Origin: Marasmius tenuissimus
Lineage: Eukaryota; Basidiomycota; Agaricomycetes; Agaricales; Marasmiaceae
Direction: 5' to 3'
Length of the DNA: 64,000 nucleotides
Assembly: GCA_029532415.1 (NCBI GenBank)
Contig: JAQOTA010000052.1
Location: forward strand, 3,658,001-3,722,000
In this document: piece by piece, positions 12,672-24,181 of the stretch
Layout: each line of letters opens with the position of its first letter
Numbering within the stretch: the first letter of the stretch is position 1
The notes under the pieces: generated by a model
Databases searched by the model: none
What the model saw: only the letters and a program-made list of their open reading frames with translations
Told to the model about the DNA's origin: nothing
Made by a program: the position numbers and the translations under genes

Positions 12672-12939
12672 CTCAATCAGTCGTGAGAGAAGTCAATCTC
12701 TACTACTCCTAATACACTCAAATACTTCAGTATAACTTTGGTGTTTGAGATAATGACTACAGCGGGACAGCAGCACCTAATTCCGGCTAGTTGTACCTTG
12801 AGGTTGACGGATAAGTCAATGAATACAATCTAGCACAAACATACATATTCAAACGCGGGCTGTATGGCTATCGTGAGAGCGGAGGCTAGGATAGTCATAA
12901 AAGCTGGCTCTGAATCCGAACTTTGGCCGTACCCTAGCA

Positions 12940-14610
12940 ATGGCCCCACAACCCCTCATGGATTATACTTATGGAATCATCGCTCGACCCATAAGTACTT
13001 TGTTAGTGAGTCACGCTAATTGATTGACATCCGCAAGTTGCTAAAGACACCGCCGCGTGATAGTTTTCATATTTTCTCTATGGTGACTACGTGTCTTCCC
13101 TTCCCCATCAAGATAACTTATAAGCATATTGAACTCAGGATTCAACGCCCTTCTATTTGGCTCTTCTGCCTGCCTCATCCGTAACCAAGAACGAAGGAAT
13201 ATTGGAGCACAATTTACTTTTTATTTCGGGAGTGTCGCACTCCTATTTCTTGCTACCACCACGGTCATAATCTTCCAAACGTTATACATGGTTACCCATG
13301 CAATCATTCTGCTACCTCATACTACCAAGAGCGCGTGTTACCCGGACCCCCACAAAGATCACGGTTACACAGATGCGTAAGTTCATTCTTTGATTATTGT
13401 TGAAGCACAAAGACTCACTTATCCCAGTGTGGTACAGACCTTCATTGCCTGCATCAGCAAGTACGTGCTCAAGTTCCTCTCTGCATGCTTGTCGATGAAA
13501 CAGAAGGTAGCTCTCTCATCGAATCTTTATTGGTAAGTACATCCGTTGACCTTATTTTTCAGTTTACAATGACTCATCTTGAGTCCCACGATCTATGCTA
13601 TATTCCAGATCCATCGTCTCTGTATGATCTGGAAGTGGAAAAAAAAATTGGTGATGACTTTCCTTGTACTCATGTCACTTGCCGTCAAAGGTACGTCGAT
13701 GCCTCGACTCACAGCCCTCCTTGCCCGTCTCGGGTAACTAACAGCAAAAAGGTATCGGCGTCCTGCTATTGATAAGACTAGCGGGAGATCCGACTCAAGA
13801 ATTCCTTGAGGACACCAGAGTGATAAAAGACGAATTATATGACATTGCAAGCACGGTCTCCAACGTTGTACTTTCCGGGCTGCTGGGTACGAATGATTCA
13901 TCAGGTCCTGCGAGTTTCAAACATCAGGAGGTATTGATTGTATTGTATACACACAGCAGCTCGAATTTGGTGGATCAGGAATCATTCAGAGGCAACTGTC
14001 AGAGAGCAGAGTGGTGGAGCGCTCGGAACAGGCGTCGCTGTCCTGTGAGCTTTCACGCTATCACATCTCGTATGTCTGCTAATCTCAAAGCAAACTAAAG
14101 ACTGGAGTCTGCAGCGGCCTACCCACTCATCAAGATTCTCACTGTCGTCTACAACCGGGGACTTTTTCGTGGGGCTTTCATGGGAAAATCTCCGTTCCTT
14201 GTCACTACAGTACCCGTTCAGGTCGCGGCGAGTCCTCCGAGTTTTTCGTCCAAGCGTATAATGTAACTCATGATACTTTTTGCACTACTTCATAGGCCAT
14301 CTCGTCAGTGCTATTGGTCAATCGGGTGGCCCGCAGGAGAAGTGTAGATCAAGTTGTTGAGGACGCTTGTTCTGGACACAAAGACACGGCGGTTCCATTA
14401 ACAGTAACAGGAGGGCCAACCTTGGTACCGTTCAATGTTCCCGTTCCACCTCCTCGACCACCAAAGGGAGCTGAACCGAGAGATTCGAACGGAGATGATC
14501 CAGGATCACAGATGAGACATAGTATTGAGACATCTTCACTCGAGGGAAACCCACCATCGTACATCACTGTTCCACAGATTCCGTTATTTACCTCACACAC
14601 CAGTACTTAA
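12940..14610 (+). CDS. Fungal seven-helix membrane protein
   Basis: This is a multi-exon gene of the orphan basidiomycete 7TM type. A plausible first exon starts at ATG 12940 (MAPQPLMDYTYG) and ends at a GTGAGT donor at 13006. The next clear exon (about 13129-13377) has FNALLFGSSACLIRN, then a helix FYFGSVALLFLATTTVII. Later exons give IFQIHRLCMIWKWKKK followed by a helix ending MSLAVK (about 13592-13690, GTACGT donor), IGVLLLIRLAG, and the family-typical ARIWWIRN block (near 13955-13990). The last exon (14308-14610) is a Pro-rich cytosolic tail. Such proteins sit in the plasma membrane; the ligand is unknown. I could not resolve every junction, in particular exon 1 to 2 and 13440-13600, so the gene may be damaged. 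Confidence 0.5.
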
Positions 14611-14810
14611 ATTATACCGCCTCTCATTGAAACACACAACGTCTGATACTCGTAGCTTCTCCCGGGTTTACATTTGTCACACTCTGAGCCTTCTTGCCAA
14701 GTCTAGAGTCTCGTTCGATATACTTCCTCTCACGTGGCTAATCAGCGCATCCTGACGCTAGAGATGGTTGAGATTGACTTGATCTAAGTATCCGAGATTG
14801 TGGTACCTAC

Positions 14811-17783
14811 CGAAAAGTATGGCGTCGTATCGCTGCCTCCATTTTCTCCAACGAATTGGTGGACAAATTAGATGCAGCAATGTAATGAGACTCGTCCGTA
14901 GTCAACGAATCCAGGTTTCTGGCGACCCGTTGCGTTAGGCCCTGCAGCTGTGGATCGCCATCAAACCGAACTAACAAGCGCTTCGCTGCTAGACTGAGAT
15001 CGGTAGGAGGCTTTCAAATCGTTTTGGATAGATCGTGATAAGTCCTGGTAGCGCCACGTAATGCAGTAAATACTGCGGACAAAAGCCTTACCTCAAAGGG
15101 CTCCAGAGCTTGGCGAACTTGCCAATGGAAGTATTTGTACGGCGTTCTCGAGTATCGAATCTGGAAGAATATCCACCATCTTTGTGGATTTTTGGAATAC
15201 TTTTTCCCTTGTTCAATAACTCTTTAAACATATTGTTTATTAACCAGCTTGAATTCAGAGATTGAATAACGCACTTTCGCAAGCCCAACTCCCCCACAAG
15301 AGATCTCAGTCTAGTTATTCCTTCCTCCATGACTCGGTCGTCATGAGGGGTGTAGGAAGACAGAACACTCCGGGAACAAACTTCGAGAATGAAAACAACT
15401 TCAACGAAAAGTAAATTCGTTCTATCCTTCTAAAGGTAGAATGTAATGTGTCGCAGTGTTGGATGGGCAAACATCAACGTACCTCTACCCACGATGAAAT
15501 CTGATCGTTGTCTTTGGTTTGTTGAGAGAGTTTTCCCGCTATCCCTTGGGCAAGCTCACAGAGATCTTCGAAGACCGGGAAGGGAGATGATTCGGAGTGA
15601 TCCGTTAGTTTCACGAGCGCTTCGTTCAATCTTGCCAGGTAGTTTGTGAGAGGCTCCGGAGATTGTTCAGTCAGAATCGCAGGTTCGTGAGGCGTGTCTG
15701 CTCTTCGAAATTGAAGCATTACCGGGATCGATGCCATACGGGACCCTTCTGGTCCGATGCTCTCTCGAACCTGACTAAGTTCCGCGGTAGTCATAGTTTC
15801 GGTGAAAATAATATCTAAAAGTCCGTTTCACGAACTTCAGCGGGCCTTTGAATATGGCACAAAGATAATTTAGCTCACCTCCTTCGGTGACGAGTTTATA
15901 CTTGCTGAAGACGCGTCTGAGAAGCTCAAATCCCTCGAGGGGCGTGTCATCGAGCTGATACGATTACACTCAGCGTAAATTCTCCAAGTAAGCATAGAGC
16001 ACGCACGTTTTCCAACACGCTGATCCAGTCGTCGTCATGCGAGAACGCAGCGAATCCAGAGTCCAATAGCGATGGCCGAACGTGAGAAATGATTTCGAAG
16101 GCAAGATTGTTGATGAGTTGGCAGGGATAAGAGGCCTAGGAAAACCACTATCCATTAATTCTTCCCGATTACGGCTGTTCACCGACTGCGACTCACTGTG
16201 TTGAAGGTAGCCGAAAGAGTCACAATACTTAGTATATTATTCGAGTCAAAGTCACCTAGGGGCTCAAATGCTGGAGCAACTGGACCCTTTGATCGGCCAC
16301 AGGACCGAGGTGGAGATGGTGTTGAAGGACTGGCTTTCGAAAATGACCCCATGGTGAAGAATGAGACTTTAAAATTCTTGAGGGAACTTGTCTGGCTCTC
16401 GAATCGACGGAACAAATTTGAGATATTTCGACGATCACGATCACGACCAGGTGCCGGAGGACTCTTCTTAATCTCACCCCTTCTTGTGATCCAAAAGGCG
16501 CGGATAAAGACGGTATCCTTGAGGCCTCCGTCCGAGTTAGCAGCATCACTGGTGGTGACAGGTACTGGGTTTAATGTCGACGATTTGATTGAGCATCGTG
16601 GCGGGTAGCGGGTCCAGCGACAGCTAGTGTCAGGCTCATTTGGAGCACTAAGCACCAGGTGGTCCAACGTTTCGTGAGAGTCATTCGAGATGTAGTGCCA
16701 TACAGCCATTGCCCACGAGGAACATTTTTCGACACCTGTCACAAGACATAGGCTTTGCCCTGCGTCTAGATTTGCTTCGTTCTCCGCAAATTTGTACCAA
16801 CGACGCCAGTAATCGTTAATCCGTGTCAAAAATGCATGTGTCCTTTCGAACTGTTTCAAGACACCGCCCTGAGGAAGCATCAAGAGTGAGCCCTCCTTCC
16901 CGGACAGATGGTACGTAGATAGTCTGTGGTAACCGAAAGATACAGTCAAACCAGATACTGAAATCACGAGACGACGCACCTTGCATTGGTCCGGTGAGTC
17001 GAAGTTTCCCGCAAAACACTCGACCCTGGTCTTGCCAATAAGTTGCGTGGTTGGTGGTAGTCACTGACTACCGTTACAAGACCCTGTATCTCAATCTTTG
17101 GCCCAGAGACACTCTCCGATACCTGTTGATCGCGATTGATACCGTCAGAGCGCTTTGTGATATTGAAGAGCGTATGGAAAGGATGCATGTCGGAGCAGAT
17201 ACCGACATCCCCAATATTGATCGGGTGCTCCTCACCGGTATCAGTACGCCGAGGTGAAGGGTACCAAAGGGGATACCCCAAGCCAGCCGTTGATAATAAT
17301 GATGCATAACGTTGGCCGTCTGGTCGATGGTCTACTTCCCGTCCCATTTGAGAGCCTGAAGGACTGTATAATACAGGATGAGTCCCCGACATGCCCTCAT
17401 TAAGGCCTAGCCCAGAACGTACCTTCCGTTTGGGAGGTGTACAATTATAACTGTAATCTGTAATGATATGAGCGCTCGGGACTCTAGAGTCCTCATTCAT
17501 AACTCACACACAACGCGGGTTCACGAAGGAGATACATGGATATGAACATTATTACTCGCAAATCCCGAAGAGCCGGGAACGCACCGTTAGACCCATTGAA
17601 TGTCTGATTGGAGTCTCCAAAGTTCCCCGTATCGAAGGAGGGTCCGGATACATGTGGCGGCCGAGGAGGCGAAGAGGTATAATATCCAGGGCGATGAGAC
17701 GGTGGTTGGAAGTGTGGTTGTGGATGAGGAGTACGAGTGATAACTCCCAGACTCTGAGATTGGCGAGCTGATGGACCCTCCAT
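14811..17783 (-). pseudogene. G2: GYPLW/IGDVG-family protein with internal stop
   Basis: Paralogue of G1. Start taken at ATG 17783 (MEGPSARQSQS), although the frame is open a little further upstream. Seen: a Pro/His-rich N-terminus with DSNQTFNGSNGAF (17620-17580), GYPLWYPSPR / GEEHPINIGDVGICSD / FHTLFNITK (17290-17140), intron 16978-16922, then QGGVLKQFER, LCLVTGVEKC, WAMAVWHY, TVFIRAFWITRR (16880-16480), and YPCQLINNLAFEII / FSHDDDWISVLEN (16140-16010). A later exon starts MTTAELSQVRES (15794), and another runs from 15330. After a 47-nt intron the frame meets TGA at 15014-15016, then stays open for about 70 more codons (PPTDLSLAAK ... to 14811). That open continuation argues for a nonsense mutation in a formerly longer protein. 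Function unknown. Confidence 0.6.
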
Positions 17784-18317
17784 TGATTGACCGCAATTAG
17801 GTACTTGGTCCCCTGGGGTTGCAAGCTAATGACGGTCAAGGAGAAGTCGAACTGACACGCACCTATATAAGTAGCAGTATCCCGTTCTCAGCTGACCTTT
17901 CATCTTCAGTTGGCATTGTGACCCTGAGCCGTATGGACGGCCGTTATAGAGTCGGCTCGGTTGAATAGATTTCGCCCACGACATCCAAGTCGCGTTAGAG
18001 GATTCGCCAGATTTCGGTCTTTTTATCATACTTTCTTCTCCATCGCGCCTCTTGCGCTTTCACGTTGCACAGTCAAAACGTCAATGCTGAGCGGAGTTAT
18101 CGCATTTTCGAACTGGGAAAGAGCTGATGATCTCTTTCAAACGCTCCTGTATCCTCAACACCGGGATTTGAGGACTCCATACAGCGTACGGATCTTCTTT
18201 CAGTCTACTTGAGGCTCGCTCATAACTCGCTGATAATGACTCAGTTGAATTTGTAGAGAAGGCGAGTAAAATCGGAGTATTCATAAAGCTACTCACAAAC
18301 CCCAGCAGCCCCGTTTC

Positions 18318-20110
18318 TCACACGACTAAACGCGGGTTGCACGGCTCTGGATGGCATTTTCTAGATATTTTTCCCACGTGCGAGGGACCCGGGAGAGCGC
18401 GAGGTCGTGGACGCTGAGTTGTTTCATGCGATTGCGTCCCAGCAAATGCGAAAGGATCTTCCCCAAAGTTTTCTACAATTGACCTGCTGAGCGAAAAGCT
18501 CTTAACCGCCCGTCCTGTATCGAGGCTGGCCCCGGATGATGGGATAACGGCAATGAATGGGTGGCTCAAAGAAGTAGGCAATCTGGAGCGTCTGTCGGAC
18601 CATTGTCGAATATTGAGGAGGAATCGGGCAGTGAGCAGACCAGAGATTCTGTGAAATAAAATTAATATAAAGGGTGTGACGCCGAGACAAAAAATCTAAA
18701 AAGATAAAGCCAAACACAAACTCACGGAAGGGTAAAAGGATTGAGCAAACGTTGAAAGAAGCTTCCAGGCTGTTTTAGGCCGACTATCAGTACCGCGAGA
18801 CTTGCATTGGGAGGCACAGCCTACAGTAGCATACTAATTTAAAAAACCGATCGGTCAGTAGGTGAAACATTGTCTCGTGCAAGTTGGATACTCACAAAGT
18901 TGAGAATAACAGCTCCCAAGGCGAACATGGAAACAATACTAAGTAGAAACCGATTGAGCGACTGCCAGTGCCAATGACTATGAGCTCTGCAAGTCTTACC
19001 AGATGTAGATAATGCCTGAAACGAGGTTAGACTCGTGCGGGCTTCATCTTTGAATGACTTGCCTTGCTCGAAAATAAGATACATGATACCTTCTTTCTGC
19101 TTCCTCCATGAGCCGCCCACTCGAAAAGCTTGAATACTCCGTCCGATGGTGAGAAGGGCCACAGAGAACTCAAAGACAACCATTGTTATTGAAAGCAGTG
19201 TGTTGACTGAGCGATATATCGAGGTTTCAGTGTTAGAAACATACCACTACGTGATACATAGAGGAAATTGACCTCTGTGTGCGGTTAGGACAAGAGAGAG
19301 GATGAACGAGAGAAGGTATTACTCACAGCGGAAGACTATGCGACCCCACACATTTCAGGCCTGGGGCCTGCAACTAGGTAAACATCAGTCGTGAGCTTCA
19401 GGATACCGAAAAAGGTAGTCCGGCTCACATACAATGTCCAGCACAATACAAAGTAATCCGAGCAGTGAGAGGTAAACCAATATCGACCGTTTCTGACCGA
19501 ACATTGCATAGGTCCGGGCCGTGAATGTTACTGACGTTGCGAAGAAACTCAGGTTTGCGCTGAGCTCAAGTAAAAGAGAACTCACTAATGACGGAAGAGC
19601 GTCCAAAGACACTCAAGGCTCCAATGACCTTGTACCATGTATCACAGCTGTATTTCGTAAACAGGGACGGCTGAGTGGGGTATCGGGAGTTACTGCCAAT
19701 TCTGCCTCACTGAAATACACGAGCGGGTGAGCGGTACGTCAGCCAAAGTTAGCTTAATGGTAAACTACGTACCCTAGTTCCTAGCTTTTTTGAGATTGCT
19801 AGGAGGTACAACACGTTCGCCACCAGGGCATATCGGCAGCATATGTACAGTCCTGTTGATAGCTTCATTTTGGCTTTCCATATGTACTCAACTTCCATCG
19901 GGAAAGTGAGCGCGTAGTCGTAATAGACCAGAACTGGAAATTCGTGAGCAAAATATTGTGTAGTTGAGAGGATCTCCCAACGTACCTATACTGGCCCACT
20001 GTAGCGTGAATTTCAGTGTGCTGTAAGATGGCGAATGGTCAGATAGGAGGATAGGTAGAGGAGACTCTGACATACTGAGTAGTGGCCGCTAGCTCCTCTT
20101 TAGTAGGCAT
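18318..20110 (-). CDS. DUF6533 seven-helix protein, copy A
   Basis: Start ATG 20110 (MPTKEELAATT). Exons in phase: 20110-20076, 20020-19986, 19933-19773, 19670-19586, 19530-19433, 19367-19327, a doubtful 17-nt exon 19274-19258, 19206-19063, 19015-19000, 18938-18896, 18820-18726, 18648-18318. This gives about 366 residues, a normal length. The N-terminal DUF6533 signature is clear: VLVYYDYALTFPMEVEYIWK then LYICCRYALVANVLYLL. Further helices follow (TFTARTYAMFGQKR, SILVYLSLLGLLCIVLDI, APGLKC loop, TMVVFEFSVALLTIG, FEQGIIYI, VSMFALGAVILNF), then ARFLLNIRQWS and a Ser/Pro-rich tail. The intron at 19062 starts GC (AG|GCAAGT). Orphan plasma-membrane receptor-like family; ligand unknown. The weak point is the 17-nt exon: if wrong, the gene is frameshifted. 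Confidence 0.7.
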
Positions 20111-23100
20111 GAGTCATTTAGTCAACAAGGCCAGACCTAAGGCTGATATATACGTGTAGGCGGGGGGAAAGTCTTGTAGCGGTCGAGATTTGAGTGACCT
20201 TTTCAGTCCACGTCGACAAGAAGATGTCAGGAGCCTTGTTAATTGACTTCCAAGGGCTGTTCCTTACCTTGCGCATTGATGTTCGAGTTTCTAGATACAG
20301 AATCCGAGGGATCATAGCATTTTGAAGTACAGCGTTGTGGCATTCCCAGTCATGATTGATGAGTACTCGTTACCTGCGACATTGTGGCGGACCTGCTATA
20401 CACGTTTGGACCTTTGTGGCTTTAACTCTCTTCGCCAATAGCTTCACCAGGCCTGCGGCGGACAACTATCGGCAAGGTGAATGTTACATGACCTTCAAGC
20501 TAAATGATGAAACTCACGATCCTGTGCACTCTGATGCGGCGTCAGCGACCCGAGCTGAGTTAGCGTGAGATAATCATTGTATGATGCATCACGATACCAC
20601 ATCGCTTGCGATCGTCAGGTAGTATCATCAGTCTGGTTACACGAGACTAATCAGTTGCTAGCTTTGAGCATGAGCATATTATTCTTGGTTCTATTCCGCT
20701 TCACTGGCTGGGGGGAACCTGTTCCCAACCCTATCATTGTTGAGAACTCGAGTGGCAGTTATCTCTCCCCCCAAAGACAAAGTCGATTCAAGTTCCCCGG
20801 CATACGGCATCCCGTGCCTGTACATAGCATCCTCCGCCTTTACACAACAAAGAGCGGCTGCAACATTAAGAGGCATCGCGGCCATGAAGGTTGGATAGAG
20901 GTAAGTAGCACGCTGCTATTGTGACCGCCATAAGTGAGAGGAATCCGGCTGTGTTCAAACTAGAAGCCAGAGATGGGTTCAATATGACAAATGCTCGATA
21001 CAGAACTGTTCGAATTGATGATGGGTTTCGATGAACGTCAAGCAAATTCTCCGAATCTCCGGTGTACAACTGACCATCAATACTGGGTAACGAACATGAA
21101 GTGAAACTAGGAAGGAGAAGGGAGTGATTGCGAAGGAGAGCGGGAGTTGTTGATAAAGTTCTTCGTGAGGGTTTGACTGTGATTGAGGTGGGCAGTATCA
21201 GGCGGTACTCCTGATTGCATCAGAGTCACAGCTAGCGGGTAGGTCAAAGCATAGGTTGTCTCACATGAATCCTCCCATCCCTTTCCCGCCAGCCGAGCCA
21301 TGAACCGCGCTCTTGAAACCATGAATGCCCGGAGGTTTGGCCAGCTCGAGAATCGTGTCTCCGCAATGACAAAGTCTTTGGATCACTGTGATGGTCCCGC
21401 AATGTCTATCGCCGATCCTCGTTCCCACACTCAAGCAAACCCGAGCCTTTCTCTGCCGCAAGAAAGCATACAGCGTCTTCGTAACCTCCCGCAGCTCCGG
21501 GCGCCTAAACCTCTACATCCCAACCACCTCCAGAATCGAGCCCACTGACCGCATCTGCTGGTGCACATATTGGCTCGTAAATCCATGATACTTTCGAATC
21601 CAATAGCGCCCGGTATTAAGCCAGGCCGAGGCCATTATACGACGTCCAAGAAAGCGTCCAAGTGGCTGTGCAAGGAGATAGCCTGGTCTTTTCCTCCAGC
21701 TGAAGCTGAACGACAGGCAAGCGAGGAGAGACTGACGGCGATAGTGAGGTTTATGGTAGAGGGATTGAGTGGAGGAGAGTTCGGGAGGAAACGATTTCGC
21801 TATAAGCCACGGTGTGACAGTACCCCTTACTAACCCAGCGAAGAGATAGATGAGTACAGGGTTCTGAAAGCATCCCAAGGGGGAACGATGGAAGAGTAAG
21901 ACTGGCCGAGCCCTGGGTCGAGGTCAATAACGCCTAATAATTCATCGTCCAACGACCAAGGCGCCAAAGCCACCCGATATCCCGAACGAATCCAAATGCA
22001 AATGTTGGGTTTGAAAAAGTAGCCAGAGCTCCTCGTACAGTATTCCTAGAATGGTTTACCCTCGCTAGACGTAGATTTGCCGCCCGCCAATGCCGCTGCT
22101 ACCCACTACTACCCCTTTGCCTTCCTATGCCGAGTGTTGGAGGGAAAAGCCGAGGTGTAGGTTTGAGCGTCTGTCCATAACAGGGGCTGAGGTGAATATG
22201 GCGGTGGCACGCGGTTCATGACCTAGTAGAGGAGAGATCGGACGAGACATTGCGGGTTGAGTGATGGTTTGAGCCAGTGTTGTACCGTGGACATTGACCG
22301 AACGAGGGGCAGGGCTTCGGTCCGAACGAGAGTACCCCCTACTGAGGCTCACATTTAGCCAGAGAAGAAAGTATAGTGAGCCATGGTTTCGGATGCCGAG
22401 TGCTGAATGAAAAGTGTGTTGTCAGAAAGTTCAAAAGGTTCGCAACACTGGCCATAACTAACGTTAGTCATCACCGACTACAGCTTCAACGCTCTCTCCC
22501 AGTACCGAAAGAGCCTTTCGCGAGACTCCCCATATTTTGGGTATCAGCTATTCTGAATATTGAAAAGACACAGTCGTCAAATCGGATGATCAAATGAAAA
22601 TGGAGGCAACATACTCACAAGCTGGGCTTGGATTCTCTGAGGCCTGAAGCCATCAGCACCACCATCAACAGCACCGTCTGGTGATAGGGAATACGAGCGG
22701 TAAACAATGAACGATCGCCCGTAAATCCGGCCTGGCATATCATACACGCACATCTTCCAAAACAGAACCGCCGCTAGAGGTAAAGTGATGCGGTAGCTCC
22801 TCTTGAGAAAACAAACGAGGCTCATCGTGACTCGAAGGTATGCGCAAGATGAAACCTAGGAGGCCGGGTTGGCGAACTGGCATGTACCGTTGGAACCGGA
22901 CGTTGGCCTGAATATCAAGGAGAGTGTACAATTGAAGGTCATGGTATGGAAACAACGAATGGCGAATTCGTGAGTCGGGAAGGGTAAATGCATCGATGTT
23001 CCGGACGTAGAGATGACAGGCCCCCCAGGCCCCTCGACAAGCTTGAGGAAAGGAATGCATCCATAGGCTTTGGACGTGCTAGTTGGCGCTTTGTGTCCAG

Positions 23101-23573
23101 ACGCTGGGCCGCAATGCGTCAAACATTGGAGGCGACACAATGTTTACTACCGACTTCGGAGGACTAGGCCGTCGATAGGTTGGCAGTTTAATAAGAACGT
23201 CTTGCTAATGGCAGTGCGAGGGCAATCCTGTTGTGAACAAATACGAGTCAGCGGGGCATGTCGGATTATAGGGCCGACGACGCACCAGCGGGAACGATTT
23301 TACCCCCTCCCATTTTCAACACGGACTTTAAGCCCTTTCCATCGATGCATGAGCCACGTCGTAGCAGTTGGCCATGATGTACAGTGATGAATGCTATTGA
23401 CACAAGGCTGGTAAGAGATGACGCAAACGGGTAAGCTCAAATCCGTTTGTGATAGTATTGGGAGCTACGTACTCGGTTAGTGAGAGATCTGGAGGTTTTT
23501 GAGGACTTTTGACTCGGAGACCCATTGGCCTGGAGAACGTGCTTCAAATGACGTTCAAACAGGGTGTTAGCCC
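20111..23573. other. Duplicated region without an intact gene (copy A)
   Basis: This part aligns with 40585-43795 in copy B. The strongest conservation is 22350-22900, where a minus-strand stretch reads MPGRIYGRSFIVYRSYSLS and then GGADGFRPQRIQAQL before a GTGAGT donor at 22619. Upstream in another frame comes NVRFQRYMPVRQPGLLGF. The two frames do not join without a shift, so I read it as the remains of one gene. Copy A lacks a 142-bp piece that copy B has at 42157-42298. Nothing in the rest supports a gene. Confidence 0.45.
23569..23573. other. Target-site duplication, left
   Basis: AGCCC directly precedes the 5' LTR and recurs at 29944-29948 directly after the 3' LTR. A perfect 5-bp duplication is what a retrotransposon integrase makes. 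Confidence 0.95.
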
Positions 23574-23884
23574 TGTTGAATCCGTGGACTATAATTAGAT
23601 CCCGGTATATCCGAAGTCCCGGTTCATACTTCCCGCCATCATATTATGCGGGACTATTGTTCCATTTATCATTTCTACTTATGATCATATGTACAATTTT
23701 CATTGTCGTCCTTATATGGTATTCACTATAGTATCTTCATGTATATAAGCTCGTAGTTCTCTACCTGAATCTACAGTGTGCTTGAGCTTCTACGTCTCGC
23801 CTCTATCTCTCTAAACTCCTCTCTGGTAAGTAGTAGTATAGCTATGTTGTAGTCCTCTGCGCTAGGCGTCATGCCGGCTCATCA
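23574..23884 (+). repeat. 5' LTR of the copia element
   Basis: Starts TGTTGAATCC, ends GGCTCATCA, 311 bp. TATA box GTATATAAGC at 23741-23750 is the likely promoter for the genomic RNA. Compared with the 3' LTR I see a single difference: TATATCCGAAG here, TATATCTGAAG there, a C/T change at a CpG. A donor-like CTG|GTAAGT lies at 23825/23826. Confidence 0.97.
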
Positions 23885-23896
23885 GGTTATGGGCCC
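23885..23896 (+). promoter_or_regulatory. Primer binding site, half-tRNA (iMet) type
   Basis: GGTTATGGGCCC starts at the first base after the LTR. Its reverse complement GGGCCCATAACC is the anticodon stem-loop of eukaryotic initiator tRNA-Met (anticodon CAU), not the CCA 3' end. Drosophila copia and yeast Ty5 are known to prime with a tRNA-iMet cut in the anticodon arm; the position and sequence here point to the same mechanism. The fungal tRNA itself is not in the window. Confidence 0.85.
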
Positions 23897-24181
23897 CGGT
23901 TAGCCCGACTACAATGACGAGCGCCTTAATGGCTGCTGTCAGCGACGAGCGCCCCTAGGCTGCTGTCATCGGCTAGCTAGGCTAGACCTGCATGTTGCCA
24001 TCGACCTCTTAATTGAGTGCTCGATCTATGGCATTGATGTACGTCCTTCGACGACATCGGATCTCAAGGATCCAATGCTCCTCGTTGAGCATAGCGCCTT
24101 GATGGCTGCTCCCTGTGTTGATTAGACGCATGCTGATGCTGTCTTTTCTAGATCCAACACCAAACCTAACCTCTTACTATC

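Noticed and set aside
20118..20315. Minus-strand frame upstream of the DUF6533 gene as its N-terminus
   Set aside because: The paralogue has a different sequence there, while the MPTKEE/MSTKEE start downstream of it is conserved in both copies.
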